Source: Leptospira interrogans (GTDB lineage Bacteria; Spirochaetota; Leptospiria; Leptospirales; Leptospiraceae). Taken from it: a stretch of 26,445 nucleotides of DNA. The translations under genes were made by a program, and so were the position numbers. Every line of letters starts with the position of its first letter. The first letter of the stretch is position 1. The stretch spans positions 1-26,445 of the forward strand of contig NZ_FTNA01000044.1 in the NCBI RefSeq assembly GCF_900156205.1. Direction: 5' to 3'. Below are positions 15,098 to 23,308 of the stretch, piece after piece. The notes beneath the pieces are model-generated. The model worked only from the letters and a program-made list of their open reading frames with translations, searched no databases and was not told the origin of the DNA.

Positions 15098-15331
15098 TTT
15101 TTTTGAAAGATACGTTTGAAGCAGAAATATGGGAACTACTACGAAAATTTAACAAGATTAGAGCTGCTCAAAAGTTTACAAATTGCCAAATGTGACTTAA
15201 TTTGTAAGAACTACTGCATTTTATTAAAAATTTCTAAAGAATTATCGTGTAAAAATTTTTTGAGGTTTTTGGACAAGCTTTTAGTTCCAATGTTTTTTAG
15301 AAGATACCTTTGAAGCAGAAATATGGGAACT
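15098..15331 (+). repeat. 40-bp direct repeat pair (15098-15137 and 15292-15331)
   Basis: Both arms share GAAGATAC/GAAAGATAC, TTTGAAGCAGAAATATGGGA and ACT, 194 bases apart. Each arm ends in a copy of the dispersed palindrome. An open frame at 15116-15313 is bounded by these repeats and is not a convincing gene. Confidence 0.6.
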
Positions 15332-15621
15332 CACATTTTAAAATAATTTCTTTTTAATTTTCTTATATTCAATTTACGTTTTTTAAAGAGGTGTGTTTGA
15401 GTAATAAATGTTCGTAGTTACGACCAGTCTATAAGGAACGTAATTTGTGGGAACTCATACATTTTAAGAATCTTTTCATTCAAATAAAAACGTTTTTAGA
15501 GTTTTTTCTCTCGATAGCAGATCAAAAAATTGAATACAAACGAAATTGATGATTACCCTGATTTTTAGAACTGTGAAATCTCTTTAAGCAGAAGTTTTAA
15601 AAAGACCTTCGACGTTAAACC

Positions 15622-16032
15622 CTAATATGGAGGGGAGTTTGATTTCTCACTACAATTTGAAGTGTGATAGACGGGGCCAGAGAATTTTCCGAACAGATTA
15701 AAATGGGATACACGAAATACTAAACAATCTTTTGGAGCAAATTTCATTTCATAAATTCCAAAGAATGGATGGAATGAAAAAATCTCAGAATAAAATAAGT
15801 ACTGAATAGAAGGAGTCAGTGTTTTTCGTTGAGATAGTTCCGAAGAAAAGGATGGGCCAAGGGTCTCAAATTTAGTTGTTGAACAATCATACGAGGTAAA
15901 TTCAAGACAATGATTTTCTGATAAAGAGAGACGTAGGTCTACTAAGAGTGCGGTTGCGCTGAAGTAAAAATACAATTGTGGTAGTAGGACAGAGAAAAAT
16001 ATGGAAACGAACAATACAATAATGAAACGCAT
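15622..16032 (-). CDS. Hypothetical small exported or membrane-anchored protein
   Basis: I do not recognise this 136-residue product. It has a strongly hydrophobic N-terminus (about 3-28, IIVLFVSIFFSVLLPQLYFYF) that would serve as a signal peptide or single membrane anchor. A polar remainder with several cysteines follows (in NHCLEF, YDCSTT, KDCLVF, SNCSEK), which would suit a periplasmic domain with disulphides. The base composition is closer to that of genes than of the surrounding repeat-rich DNA. The ATG at 16032 has no clear ribosome-binding site. It stands alone between two repeat-rich gaps. Confidence 0.5.
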   Translation of the reverse strand: MRFIIVLFVSIFFSVLLPQLYFYFSATALLVDLRLSLSENHCLEFTSYDCSTTKFETLGPSFSSELSQRKTLTPSIQYLFYSEIFSFHPFFGIYEMKFAPKDCLVFRVSHFNLFGKFSGPVYHTSNCSEKSNSPPY

Positions 16033-16309
16033 TGTACTAAAATTTCTTACTATTACCTGTTATCAAGTAATAAGCAAAAAGATATTAGCGGAGATGAATT
16101 TAAGTTATGTGTAATGTTTATTGTGTTACAATACCGATAACAGGATCGTCTGTAACTGTTCAATTTTAGAAAATGGTGTTTTGAAGTTTTTTAGTGAAAC
16201 TTTTACAATTTTTAATCAGTTGTTTCTACAAAAATTTTTCAGTAAAATCTACTTTCAGTTGGTTTTCAAGTTTCTCAGAGGTAAGTAGGTAATTTTCAAT
16301 TACTCATAA

Positions 16310-16395
16310 CTATATAGTAAAGTACCTAATATTTTGCATAGGATCAGTGTTTTGTGATAAAATTAACGGTACTCAATTTTATAGAGATCAGTAAG
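16310..16395 (+). repeat. AT-rich dispersed repeat family 2, copy B
   Basis: CTATATAGTAAAGTACC, then ACTCAATTTTATAGAGATCA and GTAAGA, align end to end with copy A at 10684-10770. The gap 16033-16959 around it contains only this repeat, the 103-bp MITE, a palindrome at 16875, and a 9-bp inverted pair CCTGTTATC/GATAACAGG (16056 and 16136). Confidence 0.6.
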
Positions 16396-16613
16396 ACAAA
16401 CTTTAAAAGGTGAAATTTTATCAAAACCTTAAAAAAGCAAAAAACTTTTACATTTTTAGATTGCAAGAAAGATAAAAGGATAAGCTACGACTATTGAAAA
16501 GATAGAAATTCATTTTTTAATATATCCTATTTTTAAAATATACTTTTTTTTAAAATAATTCAAATCAGTTAGTTCTATTTTTTCAAAGATCTGAAATAAA
16601 AGAAAATTTATAT

Positions 16614-16716
16614 TAGAGTTGTTGAAAAATTCTATAGTGGAGTTTAACAAAACTACTTCAATCGACAGTTTCCATACAACGGAAATCGATGGCGAATTAA
16701 TTTTTCAACAACTCTA
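16614..16716 (+). mobile_element. 103-bp MITE-like element, copy 1
   Basis: The element begins TAGAGTTGTTGAAAAATT and ends with the inverted AATTTTTCAACAACTCTA. A second copy of exactly the same length lies inverted at 25907-26009, with about 83% identity. The terminal repeats resemble those of some IS5-group transposons, and TA at each end could be the target. A small frame across it (from 16619) is part of the element, not a host gene. Confidence 0.8.
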
Positions 16717-16959
16717 TTTTATAATTCTTTATACATCTTACACTACAATTAAATTACAAAAAAGAAACGTAAACTTTAGAAAATCTTATAGGCAAATTTT
16801 TATGTAGAAGTATCGTAAAATAGAGATTAAATATAGCTTAAAGATATAAAAATTAATATAAAAGAAGCGAAGTTGTAGGAATTACTGCACTTTATTAAAT
16901 ATTTGGCGTTTAAATTTGTTTTGGAATGCTCTCTATAAAATCTGTTTAAAAAGGAAAAC

Positions 16960-18510
16960 ATGTTTCAAAAAGAAAATCTAGTTCGTGTGCGAGAAATTAA
17001 ACAAAATCCAATTTTAGAAGAAAAACCTTATATTCTTTATTGGATGTCTATGGCCAGAAGACTTGTTTGGAATCATTCTTTAGATTATTCAATTCATCTT
17101 TCCCAAAAATATAAAAAAGAACTGCTGATCTATGAACCTCTCAAAATGAATTATCCTTGGAGTTCTCTTAGGTTGCACAAGTTTATTTTAGAAGGAATGT
17201 CATATAACATAAAAGAGGCGAAGAGATTAGGCCTTACATATCGGGCATTTGTAGAAACTCCTGGAAATCGGATCGAAGAAGCGTTTGAAAAAATTAGTTC
17301 CGAGGCTGCGTTGGTGATCACCGATGATTATCCCGCATATATCATTCCAGAGTTATTGGAACAAGTTTCTAAAAAAATTAAATGTAAATTTCTTGCAGTA
17401 GATTCTAATTCGATCATTCCACTTACTTTTTATGGTGAGTTTGTTTCGGCGGCAAGAATTCTTCGACCTAGAGTCCACAAATTATTTCCAGAAGTTTGGA
17501 AGTTTCGATCTTTCCATAAACCAAATAAACCGTTTCGAGAAAAAGGAGATTCCTGGCTCGAAAAAAATCCAAATTCTCCTTTAAAAAAAAATATTTGGTT
17601 TGAAGGTGACGTAGACCAAATTTCAGAAATATGCAAGAAATGTAATTTTAATTTTCAGAATATTCCCCCCGTCCCCGGAAAAAAAGGAGGTAGAGAAGAG
17701 GGGATAAAACTTCTACAGAAATTTTTAAAACGTGGATTGTCCGGTTATGCAGAACTTAGAAGTAATCCTAAACCACCGGAAGAATCTTATTCTTCTTTTT
17801 TATCTCCTTATATTCATTTTGGGCATATTTCTCAAGAGGAAATTGTAAGCGAAGTTTTAAATTGGAACTTGGATGGATCTTGGACTCCTGGGGTTATCAT
17901 TCCCGAAAATAAAAATAGAAAAGAAGGTTACTTTCATCCGGATCCGAACGTAAATTCTTTTTTAGATGAACTCATAACGTGGAGAGACGTGGGTTTTTTG
18001 ATGTTTTGGAAAAAACCTTCTTTTAGAAAGGATCTTTCTATTCTTCCGGATTGGATTCAAAAAAATTTAGATTTTCATAAAAACGATGTTCGTCCTTATA
18101 TTTATACAAAAGAACAATTGGAAAATTCAAAGACGCATGACGTTATTTGGAACGCCGCGCAAAAGGAATTGGTTTTATCCGGTTGTATGCAAAATTATTT
18201 AAGAATGCTCTGGGGAAAAAAGGTTATAGAATGGTCTCCGGATTATCAAACTGCTTTTGAAATTTTAGAAGAATTTAATAATAAATATGCATACGATGGA
18301 AGAGACCCAAATTCGTATAACGGAATTTTATGGTGTTTTGGTTTGTTTGATCGTCCTTGGTTTCCGGAGAGAAACGTTTTTGGAAATATCCGAACTATGT
18401 CCTCCGATTCGACAAAGAAAAAATTCAAACTTCAAACGTATTTGGACTATGTTCAATCTTTGGAAGAAAGAAATGATAAACTTGATTCTCAATTACTTTT
18501 TCCTACATAA
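16960..18510 (+). CDS. Deoxyribodipyrimidine photolyase (class II-like)
   Basis: DNA photolyase uses FADH- and light to split cyclobutane pyrimidine dimers. The 516-residue protein has the N-terminal antenna-type domain (ILYWMSMARRLVWNHSLDYS near 30-50) and the C-terminal FAD/catalytic domain. That domain has the class II-type run YIHFGHIS, DELITWRDVGFLMFW, THDVIWNAAQKELVLSG, and YLRMLWGKKVIEW, then AYDGRDPNSYNGILWCFG and NVFGNIRTMS. Length (class II about 450-500) and motif order support an intact enzyme. AAGGA lies about five bases before the ATG. It appears monocistronic, between a repeat-rich gap and a small membrane-protein gene. A cryptochrome-like role cannot be excluded from sequence alone. 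Confidence 0.9.
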   Translation: MFQKENLVRVREIKQNPILEEKPYILYWMSMARRLVWNHSLDYSIHLSQKYKKELLIYEPLKMNYPWSSLRLHKFILEGMSYNIKEAKRLGLTYRAFVETPGNRIEEAFEKISSEAALVITDDYPAYIIPELLEQVSKKIKCKFLAVDSNSIIPLTFYGEFVSAARILRPRVHKLFPEVWKFRSFHKPNKPFREKGDSWLEKNPNSPLKKNIWFEGDVDQISEICKKCNFNFQNIPPVPGKKGGREEGIKLLQKFLKRGLSGYAELRSNPKPPEESYSSFLSPYIHFGHISQEEIVSEVLNWNLDGSWTPGVIIPENKNRKEGYFHPDPNVNSFLDELITWRDVGFLMFWKKPSFRKDLSILPDWIQKNLDFHKNDVRPYIYTKEQLENSKTHDVIWNAAQKELVLSGCMQNYLRMLWGKKVIEWSPDYQTAFEILEEFNNKYAYDGRDPNSYNGILWCFGLFDRPWFPERNVFGNIRTMSSDSTKKKFKLQTYLDYVQSLEERNDKLDSQLLFPT

Positions 18511-18525
18511 AATATTTTAAATTAG

Positions 18526-18540
18526 GTTACTCGGACGTAT
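18526..18540 (+). repeat. Solitary end resembling the 180-bp element termini
   Basis: TTACTCGGACGTAT matches the terminal inverted repeat of the element at 19344-19523 (CTTACTACTCGGACG..ATGAA) but lacks one ACT unit and has no partner nearby. The remainder of the gap up to 18799 is AT-rich. A perfect TATAAT sits at 18675 but lacks a good -35. Confidence 0.4.
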
Positions 18541-18799
18541 TAAAAAGAATGTATGATTTAGAAGTATTTAATTTTAAGCTTGGTTTGAAATGAAAAAAAT
18601 TTTCATTATTTGTGAATTATAACTTTAAAAGAAATCGTTTTTAAACGTTATTTTTTCGAGGTGAAATTTTTGACTATAATTCTACTGGTTTTAAGCGATT
18701 GTTTAAAAGATAAGATAAGATTTGACTCTGACCATTTATTCAAATGCTTGATTTTTAAAACCGGACTCATTACAATCGAAAAAAAGAGGATGAACGATT

Positions 18800-19144
18800 A
18801 TGACAACCGAAACTGCTCCTAAAACATATACAACTTTTAAAGAATTTTGGCCCTTTTATTTAGGTGAACATTCTCATCCAGTTAATCGCATGCTTCATTT
18901 TATAGGAACTTCATTTGCGCTTGGATGGATTCTGACCGCGATTATCAATCTCAATCCGTTCTATATTTTTGCGGCCTTGTTTTCCGGTTACTTTTTTGCT
19001 TGGATTGGTCATTTTTTTGTAGAGAAAAACCGTCCGGCTACTTTTACCTATCCGCTGAAATCCTTTATGGGAGATTGGGTAATGTATTTTTATATTCTTA
19101 CTGGGCAAATTGGAAAGGAACTGGAAAAAATTAGAAAAAAATAA
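18800..19144 (+). CDS. DUF962 / Mpo1-like small membrane protein
   Basis: The 114-residue protein matches the DUF962 (Mpo1/YGL010w-like) family. It has FYLGEHSHPVNRMLHFIGTS near 19-38, two or three membrane segments, GHFFVEKNRPATFTYPLKSF near 71-90, and DWVMYFYILTG near 92-102. The conserved His/Glu residues are those implicated in metal binding. Yeast Mpo1 is an Fe(II)-dependent oxygenase of fatty-acid alpha-oxidation; bacterial homologues are mostly uncharacterised, so the activity here is an inference. The ATG at 18800 follows an AGAGGA sequence about ten bases upstream. Length is typical for the short bacterial form. Confidence 0.85.
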   Translation: MTTETAPKTYTTFKEFWPFYLGEHSHPVNRMLHFIGTSFALGWILTAIINLNPFYIFAALFSGYFFAWIGHFFVEKNRPATFTYPLKSFMGDWVMYFYILTGQIGKELEKIRKK

Positions 19145-19343
19145 TATTATAAAATATAGAGTATGAGTTCTCGCCATTTTGCTGAAAAAATTCTGATTTT
19201 GTGCGAGTTCCTACGTGTTAGGTCGAAAAAAAGTTTTCGTTTTTATTAGTGGTACTACCATTCCTTTTTTTACGACCAATTTCTGTAGCAGAATTTGGTC
19301 TATTGGAATCTTAAATCAAAAAGATAGTACAGTAACTCTAATT

Positions 19344-19523
19344 CTTACTACTCGGACGCATGAAAATAGTACCAAGTTATTAACGGCCTAATTTACGAAA
19401 AACCAGTGGTATTTAAAAAATGCCGCAAATTCGGGATTTACGGCGTTTTAAAGTAAGACCAAAATATTCAAATTTTTGAAACAATCTAACACAAGTATTC
19501 TATTCATACGTCCGAGTAGTAAG
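19344..19523. mobile_element. 180-bp element with about 20-bp terminal inverted repeats
   Basis: CTTACTACTCGGACGCATGAA at the left and TTCATACGTCCGAGTAGTAAG at the right are inverted with one mismatch. Inside is an AT-flanked stem ATGCCG/CGGCGT near 19419-19453 that looks like a two-way terminator. There is no transposase; the open frame at 19476-19706 starts inside the element and is not a believable protein. It is probably a MITE or deletion derivative of an insertion sequence. Confidence 0.65.
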
Positions 19524-19687
19524 TTGCAAGTTCCTGTTTCACAACATCATTTTCGATCTTGGATTGCAGGAACAAAATATCATTCTGAAAACCTAAATCT
19601 TCCTTCGATTGATTTCCGAAATTGGTTTCGAGTCAAATCAGAATCAATCGGGTATTCGAATCGATCGAAGTTTGATGGTTTATCTAA

Positions 19688-19855
19688 TCGAAGCACATTG
19701 AAATAATCATTCCGAAACATGACAAGGTGATTGCGAAGTTAGTATCGAAGAAAGACAATGAAATCAAAAACTTGATCAGATATTTAAAAGAAAAAATTAA
19801 AATAGAAAGTGGCATTGTTGAAAAATTAGGAATGAATCGGAATTTTGAAAAATAG
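19688..19855 (+). pseudogene. VapB/Phd-like antitoxin remnant
   Basis: The frame reads IEIIIPKHDKVIAKLVSKK, close to the Phd/YefM-type antitoxin segment (typically GEEIIIAKNGKPVAKLVP). A charged toxin-binding tail ending NRNFEK and a TAG follow. It lacks a usable start: a stop lies directly upstream. MVYLIEAH, read in another frame from 19675, may be what is left of the N-terminus. The stop is immediately followed by the ATG of the toxin fragment, as in intact vapBC pairs. Confidence 0.6.
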
Positions 19856-19945
19856 ATGATTCTGTTCGATACTCGCGATTTTGTTTGGTTTATGGACAGT
19901 AATGTTAAAATAACTAAAAACAAGAAAAAGGAGATTACTCCTTGA
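19856..19945 (+). pseudogene. VapC PIN toxin, N-terminal fragment
   Basis: MILFDTRDFVWFMDSNVKIT matches the start of VapC PIN-domain ribonucleases (family: MILLDTHVFLWW), including the first catalytic aspartate at residue 5. After 29 residues the frame ends at TGA 19943, where the next gene begins. The missing middle and the C-terminal part at 20431-20583 show that the toxin gene has been interrupted and is inactive unless rejoined. Confidence 0.65.
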
Positions 19946-20424
19946 GAACTCGTAAAAATTTCACTTCAATTTGGGATGAACTAGACTACTTGTATTGCAA
20001 AATATTGAAATGGTTTTACAGTTCTACACCTAACTATACAAAGTCGAAATTATTTGCAGATCGTCTTGGCAAGTTGCTCAATAAGATAAAGCCGGGACCG
20101 ATGGCGATCCGAATTGAAGAGTATAGAAGTCTTGTATATGAAGTAAAAGGTGATTTAACTGGTGCAATTCGTCATAGACGTCGTGAAATCAAACTTTTAA
20201 AAAGATTACTTTCACTTTCAGAATATCCCAAACTTTCATCTGAGTTGGTAGGAGATTATTCTGATTTAGTAGATCGACTTATACTCCTATCGATTCTTTA
20301 TCAAAATATAGGCTTCTCTCAAAAAGCAATCAATTGTTTAAAAGAAGCAAAAGAGCTGTCCAAAAGACATCGTTTTCATTTTCCAGCGGGAAAACTTTTA
20401 GATACTTACAACCAGCAAAAGTGA
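19942..20424 (+). CDS. Conserved-type helical (TPR-like) hypothetical protein
   Basis: The 160-residue product is almost wholly helical and basic. The stretch AIRIEEYRSLVYEVKGDLTG then AIRHRRREIKLLKRLL (about 53-88), and YQNIGFSQKAINCLKEAKEL near 128-147, look like tetratricopeptide-style helix pairs. I recognise the pattern as that of an uncharacterised family and cannot assign a function. TTG 19942 is supported by AAGGAG eight bases upstream, and it overlaps the stop of the toxin fragment. The gene sits inside a split PIN toxin gene, so it probably arrived by insertion or was captured by a deletion. No cysteines, signal peptide or membrane segments stand out. Confidence 0.65.
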   Translation: MRTRKNFTSIWDELDYLYCKILKWFYSSTPNYTKSKLFADRLGKLLNKIKPGPMAIRIEEYRSLVYEVKGDLTGAIRHRRREIKLLKRLLSLSEYPKLSSELVGDYSDLVDRLILLSILYQNIGFSQKAINCLKEAKELSKRHRFHFPAGKLLDTYNQQK

Positions 20425-20430
20425 ATCTAA

Positions 20431-20583
20431 GATTTAAGAAACCCAAGTTTTCTAAGAAAATTTCATGCTAATCCTTTCGATCGTTTAATTGTATCTACTT
20501 CAAGGATATTCGATACTGAATTAATTACAGCCGATCAAGAAATCATTAGATGTAGTAAATTAGGCTATCTTAAGGGTAGTTAA
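20431..20583 (+). pseudogene. VapC PIN toxin, C-terminal fragment
   Basis: HANPFDRLIVSTSRIFDTEL then ITADQEIIRCSKLGYL, read from 20464, is the C-terminal half of a PIN domain (family: HHRDPFDRLLIAQAL..LITAD). It includes the conserved D in PFDR and the later ITAD acidic site. It has no start of its own. Together with the N-terminal fragment it accounts for about 75 of the usual 120-130 residues. Confidence 0.7.
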
Positions 20584-20614
20584 TTTGAGTAAATGACGGG
20601 GTCGTTCGAGAAAT

Positions 20615-21925
20615 TCATCTCCATACAACTTCATAAAGTTGTAATGGTTCTTGTTTGCCTTTCACTTTTACTCTAGGCATTCGATTGAGAGTGTATTTAC
20701 CGCCTAACAACTCCATTGTTTCTTTAGAAATCAAAAACGATTTTTTCAAAACCTTACAAATAGATTCGATTCTAGAAGCCGTATTGACTGCATCACCGAT
20801 CACTGAATATTCTCTATGAAGATCGTTGCCTATATTTCCTGCAAAAACTTCTCCCGTATGAATACCAATACCGATTGAGATAGAAGTTTTTCCTTCCGAT
20901 TTTCTCAGTAGATTCCATTCTGAGAGTCTCTTTTGCATGATGACCCCACAACCTACCGCATTTCTTGCATCCACTTCGGCGGAAGGGGAAGGATGAGGAG
21001 TTCCGAACGTAGCCATTACTGCGTCTCCAATATATTTATCTAATGTGCCGTTATGTTCAAAAACACATTCCATCATAATTTTACGAAATTCTGATAGAAA
21101 GTTACTTAGTTCTTCAGGATTCATATTTTCGGACATTGCAGTAAAGTTACGAATATCTAAAAAAAGAATACTTACAATTTGGCGATTTCCATTTTGAAGT
21201 GCCCCAGGATTTTCCACCATTTCGTTTACGATCTTGGGAGAAAAATATCTAGAGAGTTCCTTTTTTTGACCTTCTGCAATTCCAATTCTTCTTACCATAG
21301 AAATAGTTCGAAAGATTCCCATAGAAATCATCATGGCAAAACAAAAGTACATACCCGGTTTACCTGCGACAATGTCCTCAATCAAAATACCTGGCCCGCT
21401 GATATAATGACCCCAATCCTTGGTATAAGTAAGTTGATTGGTAGAAACCGCGATCCAAAGAATTGAAAAATAAATTGCATAAAAAAGAAAGAGTCCAATA
21501 AAAACGAAACGAATCTTAAATTGTAAAAGAGAATAAATAATTGGAAAAAGAAAGAAAAGATTGATCGTATGTTTAAGAGCAAATCCTAAATTTACGTTCT
21601 TTATCGTAAAAGTATAAAAAAGTAAAACCCCTAAAATCAGGAGATATTCTGCAAATAAGGTAAAGTAATTGAAAACGTTTACGATGGAAATTGGACAAAC
21701 TCGAATAACGATTGTATGCGAAAGAGTTAAAAAAAGATAAATTGAAAATGCGATGAAATTGAATTTACCATTTCCATTTTCTACGTTGACCGCTATTTGA
21801 ACTAAAAAGAAAAGTGCAATCAGGTAACGAAAATAATTGGTGATTATAATTCCGCTTCTTTCTTCTTTTTGAAGTACATCTAAAACGGAATCTGGCATGG
21901 ATTTTCTGTCTAGAGTATGAAACAT
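20615..21925 (-). CDS. Membrane-anchored class III adenylate/guanylate cyclase
   Basis: Class III cyclases make cAMP or cGMP from ATP or GTP. The N-terminal half has about six hydrophobic membrane segments. The C-terminal half is the catalytic domain: SILFLDIRNFTAMSE (first metal aspartate), HNGTLDKYIGDAVMATFG (second metal site), IGIGIHTGEVFAGNIG, REYSVIGDAVNTASRIES, and a final VKGKQEPLQLYEV. A short linker AEGQKKELSRYFSPKIVNEM, typical of these spirochaetal cyclases, precedes it. I use ATG 21925 (436 residues); a TTG at 21961 would add 12. Neither start has a clear ribosome site. The gene points away from the short-chain dehydrogenase-like gene. Nucleotide preference cannot be fixed by eye. 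Confidence 0.88.
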   Translation of the reverse strand: MFHTLDRKSMPDSVLDVLQKEERSGIIITNYFRYLIALFFLVQIAVNVENGNGKFNFIAFSIYLFLTLSHTIVIRVCPISIVNVFNYFTLFAEYLLILGVLLFYTFTIKNVNLGFALKHTINLFFLFPIIYSLLQFKIRFVFIGLFLFYAIYFSILWIAVSTNQLTYTKDWGHYISGPGILIEDIVAGKPGMYFCFAMMISMGIFRTISMVRRIGIAEGQKKELSRYFSPKIVNEMVENPGALQNGNRQIVSILFLDIRNFTAMSENMNPEELSNFLSEFRKIMMECVFEHNGTLDKYIGDAVMATFGTPHPSPSAEVDARNAVGCGVIMQKRLSEWNLLRKSEGKTSISIGIGIHTGEVFAGNIGNDLHREYSVIGDAVNTASRIESICKVLKKSFLISKETMELLGGKYTLNRMPRVKVKGKQEPLQLYEVVWR

Positions 21926-22084
21926 TTTTTGGATCGATTGGAAAGGATTCACAAAGTTCAAGATAGAAATTTACGGATTCGAAATCAATTCTTTCCGGAA
22001 AGAAGGGTCGATTTTGAAAAAAATTCTTTCATAAAAAAAGAAGAGAAACATTCTTTTCTCAATCTTTTTAGGAGAAATCGATAC

Positions 22085-22753
22085 ATGTCTCAAAAAATCG
22101 CTTTGGTTGCGGGTGCAACTGGATTGATCGGAAAATGTCTTTTAGAAGAATTATCCCAATCCTCTTACTATCAAAAAGTTTACGCTCTTGTTCGAAGACC
22201 TGGAAATATAACTGGAATCGAAGAAATCGTTTCCGATTATGAATCGTTAGTTGCTGCTTCTCTTCCTAAAGAAATTACAGATGTTTTTTGCTGTTTGGGA
22301 ACTACGATTTCTAAAGCGGGAAGCCAGGAGAATTTTAGAAAAGTAGATCACGAATACGTTTTAAAACTCGCAAAATTTACAAAAGAAAAAGGAGCTAGAT
22401 CCTTTCTCGTAGTCAGTGCCTTAGGCGCCGATCCAAAATCTTTTGTATTTTACAATCGAGTCAAAGGGGAAATGGAAAAAGATCTGGAAAAGATCGGTTT
22501 TTCTTTTTTAGGAATTTTTAGACCTTCGTTACTCGAAGGAGAAAGGGAAGAGGTCCGTCCGGGCGAGGTCGTTGGTCATCTTGTTGCAAAGATTGTAAAT
22601 CCATTTCTTTGGGGAGGAATTCGAAAATATAGATCGATTCATGGAAGAACGGTTGCAAAGGCGATGATTCAAATCGCAGAAAAAGAACCCAAAGGAATTA
22701 GAATTTTGGAATCGGATCGAATCGCCGACTTTGGTCAGCTTTATAAAACCTAA
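22085..22753 (+). CDS. Atypical SDR / NAD(P)-binding protein (HTATIP2/YbjT-like)
   Basis: The product starts with a Rossmann dinucleotide motif, IALVAGATGLIGKCLLEEL. It continues with YALVRRPGNI, VFCCLGTTISKAGS, and FLVVSALGADPKSFVFYNRV followed by KGEME (the YxxxK-like pair). The C-terminal stretch is GIFRPSLLEGEREE. This order is typical of atypical short-chain dehydrogenases of the HTATIP2/oxidoreductase group; many have no known substrate. I chose ATG 22085 (222 residues) because AGGAG lies ten bases upstream and the glycine motif then sits at the N-terminus. An upstream ATG (21917) would overlap the cyclase gene and add unrelated sequence. It stands alone, divergent from the cyclase. Confidence 0.85.
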   Translation: MSQKIALVAGATGLIGKCLLEELSQSSYYQKVYALVRRPGNITGIEEIVSDYESLVAASLPKEITDVFCCLGTTISKAGSQENFRKVDHEYVLKLAKFTKEKGARSFLVVSALGADPKSFVFYNRVKGEMEKDLEKIGFSFLGIFRPSLLEGEREEVRPGEVVGHLVAKIVNPFLWGGIRKYRSIHGRTVAKAMIQIAEKEPKGIRILESDRIADFGQLYKT

Positions 22754-23098
22754 AAGTAACAATCTTAAAATAAAATTTTTTCGTAAAATCGTTGTTCTAC
22801 GATTACCAATAAAATTTTTTTATAGAGATTTTATTACATAAACTTACGTTTTTAAAATGTAGAAGTTTGGAAAATTTAGGTTTTAGAGTTAAATTCTAAA
22901 AATAAAGGAATATCTATTTATAAAATTTGTTTTGAAGTATTAAAATATGTATAAATTAGAATATTCGTATTTTATACTTATTATTTATAACTACATAATA
23001 AAATACCTATTTAATAATAGTTTTCAATTTAATCATGTAAATTTAGAAAAAGAAAATCTGGGCGAATAAAAAGCTCAGGTGCAACGACTCTTAAATGC
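22754..23098. other. Gene-free AT-rich stretch
   Basis: This lies between the SDR stop and the inverted repeat at 23099. It holds a weak hairpin (ATCGT..ACGAT near 22787-22802) that might end SDR transcription. It also holds a fragment of repeat family 2 (CTACATAATAAAATACC at 22991). I see no gene. Confidence 0.5.
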
Positions 23099-23202
23099 CG
23101 ATCCTTAGAGAGCGTTTTACTGAGTTTCAAACGTTTTCATTGAGTTTTTTTGCTTCAATTCTTCCGGAATTTTTTAAACTCAATATTGTTCTATAAGGAT
23201 CG
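23099..23202. repeat. 104-bp imperfect inverted repeat
   Basis: CGATCCTTAGAGA with later GAGTTT on the left, and AAACTC with TCTATAAGGATCG on the right, form arms of about 28 bases with some mismatches. A small palindrome TTCCGGAA lies within the loop. The element may be a MITE remnant or a large hairpin between two convergent genes. The bases from 23203 to 23308 show nothing further. Confidence 0.5.
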
Positions 23203-23308
23203 TAGTATAATAATCGCTTTCGCATTAGATTTTATCGAACTCACTTAAAATTGCACTTTATGATAAATATTTAGGTGTTTAATTTTTAGAGTGGATATAA
23301 GATTTTGT

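Larger units (their letters stand above)
14141..15461. repeat. Cluster of degenerate 16-bp palindromes in a gene-free stretch
   Basis: The 1.6 kb between CIRCE 2 and 15621 has no believable gene. It contains many versions of the palindrome TGTRGGAACTACYACA: 14141, 14187, 14414, 14574, 14816, 14991 (opposite orientation), 15128, 15203, 15322 and 15446. Several are followed by T-rich DNA and then by a pyrimidine-rich stretch like ATTTTCTTATATTAA and TTTACGTT, forming units of about 60-75 bp (14187, 14574, 15322, and also 57). A further copy stands alone at 16875. Confidence 0.7.

Noticed and set aside
14141..15461. Possible CRISPR array
   Set aside because: Repeats are degenerate, irregularly spaced and in both orientations, and no cas gene is present.
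16619..16807. 62-residue plus-strand reading frame
   Set aside because: Its first half is the MITE itself; the rest is AT-rich and shows no domain or ribosome site.
19476..19706. 76-residue plus-strand reading frame
   Set aside because: It begins inside the 180-bp element and runs over the antitoxin remnant in another frame; no recognisable protein.
21917..22084. N-terminal extension of the SDR protein from ATG 21917
   Set aside because: It overlaps the cyclase gene and precedes a good ribosome site and the glycine motif at ATG 22085.
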